From positions 21,391 to 85,390 of the forward strand of contig CADCTD010000003.1 of the NCBI GenBank assembly GCA_902805545.1: a stretch of 64,000 bases of DNA. Direction: 5' to 3'. Positions 60,962 through 64,000 of the stretch are shown in pieces. The notes beneath the pieces were generated by a model. That model searched no databases, was not told where the DNA came from, and saw only the letters and a program-made list of their open reading frames with translations. Every line of letters starts with the position of its first letter. The stretch's first letter is position 1. The DNA is from an uncultured Craurococcus sp. Its GTDB lineage: Bacteria > Pseudomonadota > Alphaproteobacteria > Acetobacterales > Acetobacteraceae. Both the position numbers and the translations under genes were made by a program.

Positions 60962-61246
60962 TCAGGCCGGCGGCCAGGACACCGCGACATCGCCGGTGAC
61001 GATGGCCTGGCAGGCCATCCGCCAGCCCTCGGCGAGCTCCGCCTCGCCGAGGTGCCGCCGCTCCCGCGGCGTCACCGGGTCGAGGTGGTCGCGCCCCTCC
61101 TCGATCCGGCAGCGGCAGGTGCCGCAGACGCCGCCGGCGCATTTGAAGGGGATGCCGCCCGCCTCGCGGATGGACAGCCGCAGCAGGCTGATCGCCCCGC
61201 TGGCCTCGGCCTGCCGCCCGCTGGTCAGGAAGCGGACGGTGATCAT
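60962..61246 (-). CDS. 2Fe-2S ferredoxin (plant/adrenodoxin-type fold)
   Basis: This 94-residue single-domain ferredoxin has a cluster motif CAGGVCGTC with C36, C41 and C44, and the fourth ligand C79 in WRMACQAIVTGDVAV. The domain begins at ITVRFLTSG and ends at SWPPA with no fused oxygenase or reductase. It carries one electron in the cytosol. The ATG overlaps the stop of the lipoprotein gene (ATGA form), and the flavodoxin-like gene follows 4 nt later, so a short electron chain is likely. Confidence 0.93.
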   Translation of the reverse strand: MITVRFLTSGRQAEASGAISLLRLSIREAGGIPFKCAGGVCGTCRCRIEEGRDHLDPVTPRERRHLGEAELAEGWRMACQAIVTGDVAVSWPPA

Positions 61247-62712
61247 GGCTGGCGCGACGGGGCGCCGGCACCTTCGGCCGCGCCGCCCGGGGCGGGGGAC
61301 TGGCCGCTCGCCGGCGTCATCCGCTCGCCGAGGGCCTGCATCTCGCGGCGCTGCTGCGCGAGGCGGGTCTCGGCCTCGGCGATCTCCCCGACCAGCTCCT
61401 GACGGCGCTGCTCCATCTCCGCCACCTGCGTCCGCAGCGCCGCCGCCTGGTCGAGCAGCTGGGCGGCGTCGCGCCGGGCGGCCTCGGTGGCGCGCACCTG
61501 GGTCTCCGCATCGGCCAGCGCCGCGCGGCGGGCGGCGAGCTCGGTCCTGGCCGCCTCCGCCTCGGCGCGGACGGAGGCGAGGCGCCTCTCCTCCGCCGCG
61601 GTGCCGTCGCGCAGCTCGGCCAGCCGGCGCTCGGCGGCGCCGACCTCCTGGCGCAGGGCCGCGCTGCGCTGCTCGAGGCCGCGCAGCATCGCCTGGGCCT
61701 CGTCCCGGGCGGTGGTGATCCGCGTCAGCTCGGCCTGGGCCTGCTCGACGGCGCCGCGGCGCTGGCCGAGGGCGGCCTCCGCCTGGCTCAGCTCCTGGCG
61801 CAGGCCGGCAAGGCGGCGGTCGGCCTCGCCCGCCTGCTGCTCGCTGGCGCGGACGCGGCCGGCAGCCTCCTCGGCGCTGCGGTTGGTGCTCGTGAGCCGG
61901 GTCTCCGCCTCGGCCAGGGCGGTGCGGCGGGCGGCCAGCTCGCGCTCCGCCGCCGTGGTATCGGCGCGGAGGGCGGCGATCCGGCGCTCGGCCTCGCCGC
62001 CGGCCTGCTGCCGCTGGGCGAGGGCCTGCTGCGCCTCGGCGATGGTGGCGCGGAGGCTTTGCAGCCGCGCCTCCTCCTGCGTCGCCCGCTCGCGCTGGCT
62101 GACCAGGCGGCGATCCTCGCCCGCCACCTCGTCGCGGAGGCTGGCGAGGCGGCGCTCCGTCGTCGCGGCCATCTCGCGCAGCCCGGCGAGGCGGCGCTCC
62201 TCCGCCACCGCGCGCTCGCCGAGGGAGGAGAGGCGGCCATCCTGCGCCGAGGCCTGGTCGCGCAGCTCGGCAAGGCGGCGTTCGGCGGCGGCGGCCTGGT
62301 CGCGCAGGCCGCCGATGCGCGCCTCGGTCTCGCCGAGGCTGCCACGGCGGGCGGTGCTGGCCTGCTCGAGCTCGGCGAGCTGGCGCTCCTCCTCGGCAAG
62401 GCGCTCGCGCAGCCGCCGCGCCTCCGCCTCGGCGCTGCCGCGCGAGCGCTGGGCATTGGCCAGGGCCCCGCGGGCGGCGCTCAGGCGCTGCTCGAGGGCG
62501 GCGAGTTCGCCGGCGGCCCCGCGCTCGGCAGCCAGCGCGGCCTCCAGCTCGGCGACGCGGCCGCGCAGCACGCTGCCCTGGGCCTCGGACGCCTGCAGGC
62601 TGCGCTGCATGGAGGCGACGCGCTCGCCGCGTTCGACGGTCAGGCCGCAGCCGGCCAGAGGCACCAGCAGGGCAGCCAGCGCCGGCCCACGCCAAGACAG
62701 CAGATAAGACAT
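61243..62712 (-). CDS. Long coiled-coil lipoprotein
   Basis: The protein of 489 residues starts MSYLLSWRGPALAALLVPLA and continues with GC, a lipobox placing the lipidated cysteine at C22. The rest, up to about residue 460, is one near-continuous coiled coil of Ala, Glu, Arg, Leu and Gln, with repeated units of the kind AERRLAxLRxx and EERRLAxLR. A short Pro/Gly-rich tail ends it. It should be anchored to the inner or outer membrane and extend into the periplasm. ATG 62712 follows GGGGG by 6 nt; ATG 62730 is less likely. Its stop overlaps the ferredoxin gene. Function unknown. Confidence 0.82.
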   Translation of the reverse strand: MSYLLSWRGPALAALLVPLAGCGLTVERGERVASMQRSLQASEAQGSVLRGRVAELEAALAAERGAAGELAALEQRLSAARGALANAQRSRGSAEAEARRLRERLAEEERQLAELEQASTARRGSLGETEARIGGLRDQAAAAERRLAELRDQASAQDGRLSSLGERAVAEERRLAGLREMAATTERRLASLRDEVAGEDRRLVSQRERATQEEARLQSLRATIAEAQQALAQRQQAGGEAERRIAALRADTTAAERELAARRTALAEAETRLTSTNRSAEEAAGRVRASEQQAGEADRRLAGLRQELSQAEAALGQRRGAVEQAQAELTRITTARDEAQAMLRGLEQRSAALRQEVGAAERRLAELRDGTAAEERRLASVRAEAEAARTELAARRAALADAETQVRATEAARRDAAQLLDQAAALRTQVAEMEQRRQELVGEIAEAETRLAQQRREMQALGERMTPASGQSPAPGGAAEGAGAPSRQP

Positions 62713-62884
62713 CCAATCCCCCAAGCCCAACGCCGCCTATGGCGCCTGTTCCGGCGGTCCGGGTCAACCACCGGTCCGTTGCATCATCGCATCCGGTCTT
62801 CACGAGAGGGTTGATGTGCTCCGCCATGCGGCGCCCGCCATTCGGGCCATGGCGGCGGGACGGAAGCATGCACAGATAGGGGGC

Positions 62885-63781
62885 ATGAGCGACGCCCCCT
62901 CCCAAGGCCTCCCCCTTGGCCTCACCGCCTTCTCCGACCAGCTCGCCAGGCTCGGCGCGCTCGGGGCCGCCCGCACCGTCGCCGTGCATGGCCGCGACGG
63001 CAGGGCGCGCTCCGGCCTGCTCTGGGCCGATGGGCTGGTCGTCACCGCCGAGGAGGCGCTGGAGCGCGACGACGAGCTCGCCCTGACCCTGCCGGACGGG
63101 CGGGAGGTGGCGGCGAGCCTCCTCGGGCGGGACCCGGGCACGGATGTCGCCCTGCTGCGGGCCGAGACCGGGCCGCCGCCGGCGCTGGACCTGGCCCCGG
63201 CGGAGGCGCTGGCGGCCGGGCACCTGGTGCTGGCGATCGGGCGGGACGAGCACGGGCCGGTGGTCGCCTTCGGGGCGGCGGCGCAGGTGGCGGGGCCCTG
63301 GCGGTCCATGCGCGGCGGGCGGCTGGAGCGGCGGATCCAGCTAGGCCTCAGGCTCGACCCGGCCTGCGAGGGCGGGGCGGTGCTCGACCATGCCGGGCGG
63401 CTGGTCGGCATGGCGGTGCCCGGGCCGCGGCGGCGGGCGCTCGCCATCCCGGCCGAGACCATCGCCCGCTCGGTGGAGCATATCCGCCGGCATGGCCGGG
63501 TCGCCCGCGGCTATCTCGGCCTTGCCCTGCAGCCGGTGCGGGCGGAGGGGCTGCGCGGCCTCATCGTCGTCGGCATCGACCCCAAGAGCCCGGCGGGCCA
63601 GGCCGGGCTGCTGCTCGGCGACGTGCTGGCGGCCTGGGACGGGACGCCGCTCGGCTCGGTGCGGGAGATGCTGGCACGGCTCGACCCGGAGAGCGTCGGC
63701 ACGGAGGTGGCGCTCGACCTGATCCGCGGCGGGGAGCAGCGCCGGGTGACGCTGCGCATCGGCGAGAGGGCGGCCGCCTGA
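62885..63781 (+). CDS. HtrA-like protein with PDZ domain, catalytic residues replaced (predicted pseudo-protease)
   Basis: This 298-residue protein has an HtrA/DegP-type trypsin fold (about 20-195) and a C-terminal PDZ domain (about 207-295: RGYLGLALQPV, IDPKSPAGQAGLLLGDVLAA). The first catalytic block, normally TNxHVV, reads TAEEAL (Glu57 for His). The Asp block is kept (DPGTDVALL, D87). The Ser block, normally GNSGGP, reads ACEGGAV (Glu162 for Ser). It is therefore unlikely to be a protease and may bind peptides. There is no signal peptide from ATG 62885; a longer frame from 62816 adds no clear one. It overlaps the next gene (TGATG). Confidence 0.88.
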   Translation: MSDAPSQGLPLGLTAFSDQLARLGALGAARTVAVHGRDGRARSGLLWADGLVVTAEEALERDDELALTLPDGREVAASLLGRDPGTDVALLRAETGPPPALDLAPAEALAAGHLVLAIGRDEHGPVVAFGAAAQVAGPWRSMRGGRLERRIQLGLRLDPACEGGAVLDHAGRLVGMAVPGPRRRALAIPAETIARSVEHIRRHGRVARGYLGLALQPVRAEGLRGLIVVGIDPKSPAGQAGLLLGDVLAAWDGTPLGSVREMLARLDPESVGTEVALDLIRGGEQRRVTLRIGERAAA

Positions 63782-64000
63782 TGGCCGCCGCGCTGCTCGA
63801 CCGGCCGCCCCATGGGCCGCCTCCGCGCCGCCCGGCGAGCCTGCCCGCCGTCGCCGCGCATGCCGCCGATGCGGAGATCGCCGCGCGCCTCGCCGACCTC
63901 CCCGGCATCCGATTGGTGGAGGAGCCGGCGGCGGCCGAGGTGATCGTCACCGACCTCCCGGCGGTGGAGACTGGCGGCCCGCCGACCCTGGTGCTGGCCG
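63781..64000 (+). CDS. N-terminal part of an unidentified protein, cut by window end (response-regulator-like?)
   Basis: Only 73 codons are visible. The start ATG overlaps the stop of the HtrA-like gene (TGATG), so the two are translationally coupled. After a Pro-rich start, the sequence AAEVIVTDLPAVE resembles the beta-strand plus acidic-site region of a CheY-like receiver, and the following GPPTLVLA fits the next strand. I cannot identify the family from this fragment. A regulator encoded next to a peptide-binding pseudo-protease is an interesting possibility, but unproven. Confidence 0.55.
   Translation, partial: MAAALLDRPPHGPPPRRPASLPAVAAHAADAEIAARLADLPGIRLVEEPAAAEVIVTDLPAVETGGPPTLVLA

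Overview
The window is G+C-rich bacterial chromosome with dense, strand-mixed genes, many 1-4 nt gene overlaps (ATGA, GTGA, TGATG) and frequent GTG starts. The gene content points to an alphaproteobacterium, most likely an Acetobacteraceae/Rhodospirillales member of the Roseomonas type. Supporting signs are a UPF0262 gene, an EipB (DUF1849) gene, a metZ-apaG pair behind a SAM-II riboswitch, cytochrome c maturation System I, and many orphan solute-binding proteins. I see no rRNA, CRISPR array, prophage or complete insertion sequence. The taxonomic placement is inference.

Layout. 0-3 kb: the end of an Asp/Glu racemase gene, a DUF892 ferritin-like gene, DUF983, UPF0262 and mtnA (methionine salvage). 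3-9 kb: an OprO/OprP-type porin, a small membrane protein, a complete four-gene amino-acid ABC importer, a DUF3237 protein and a rhodanese. 9-12.2 kb: a second racemase-family gene, then a gene-poor stretch with an AT-rich islet and the decayed C-terminus of a TonB-dependent receptor, then an RTX calcium-binding protein with two copies of an uncharacterised module. 12.4-21.7 kb: a GT-C-like membrane protein, an orphan family 5 binding protein, EipB, aspS, rnd, a nucleoside deoxyribosyltransferase/HAD pair and small proteins. 21.7-35.5 kb: a metallo-beta-lactamase-fold hydrolase, two MFS transporters, a peroxiredoxin, YqgE, a MocR-type regulator divergent from a PNPOx-like gene and amidase, another orphan binding protein, a HAD phosphatase, pyrD and an EamA transporter. 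35.5-37.6 kb: a kynureninase-like enzyme divergent from tryptophan 2,3-dioxygenase around a perfect palindrome. 37.6-39.4 kb: a cadherin-like/DUF4214 protein and a small secreted protein.

39.5-46.3 kb is a tightly overlapped ccmCDEFGHI operon (cytochrome c maturation, without ccmA and ccmB here) followed at once by a KpsC-like capsule glycosyltransferase. Then come a Bug-type binding protein, a low-complexity protein encoded by seven 24-bp repeats, tRNA-Gly(CCC), and the SAM-II riboswitch with metZ and apaG. 50.1-58.7 kb is a seven-gene minus-strand operon: a sulfatase/phosphonate-monoester-hydrolase-like enzyme, two paralogous family 5 binding proteins, two ATPases and two permeases. It looks like one uptake-and-cleavage system of unknown substrate.

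The end holds a zinc-type dehydrogenase, a membrane protein, and a compact operon of coiled-coil lipoprotein, 2Fe-2S ferredoxin and flavodoxin-like protein. Last are an HtrA-like protein whose catalytic His and Ser are both replaced by Glu, and the start of an unidentified gene. The most interesting items are the metZ riboswitch leader, the sulfatase/transporter operon, the ferredoxin/flavodoxin/lipoprotein operon next to the pseudo-protease, the duplicated RTX-associated module, and the receptor remnant.
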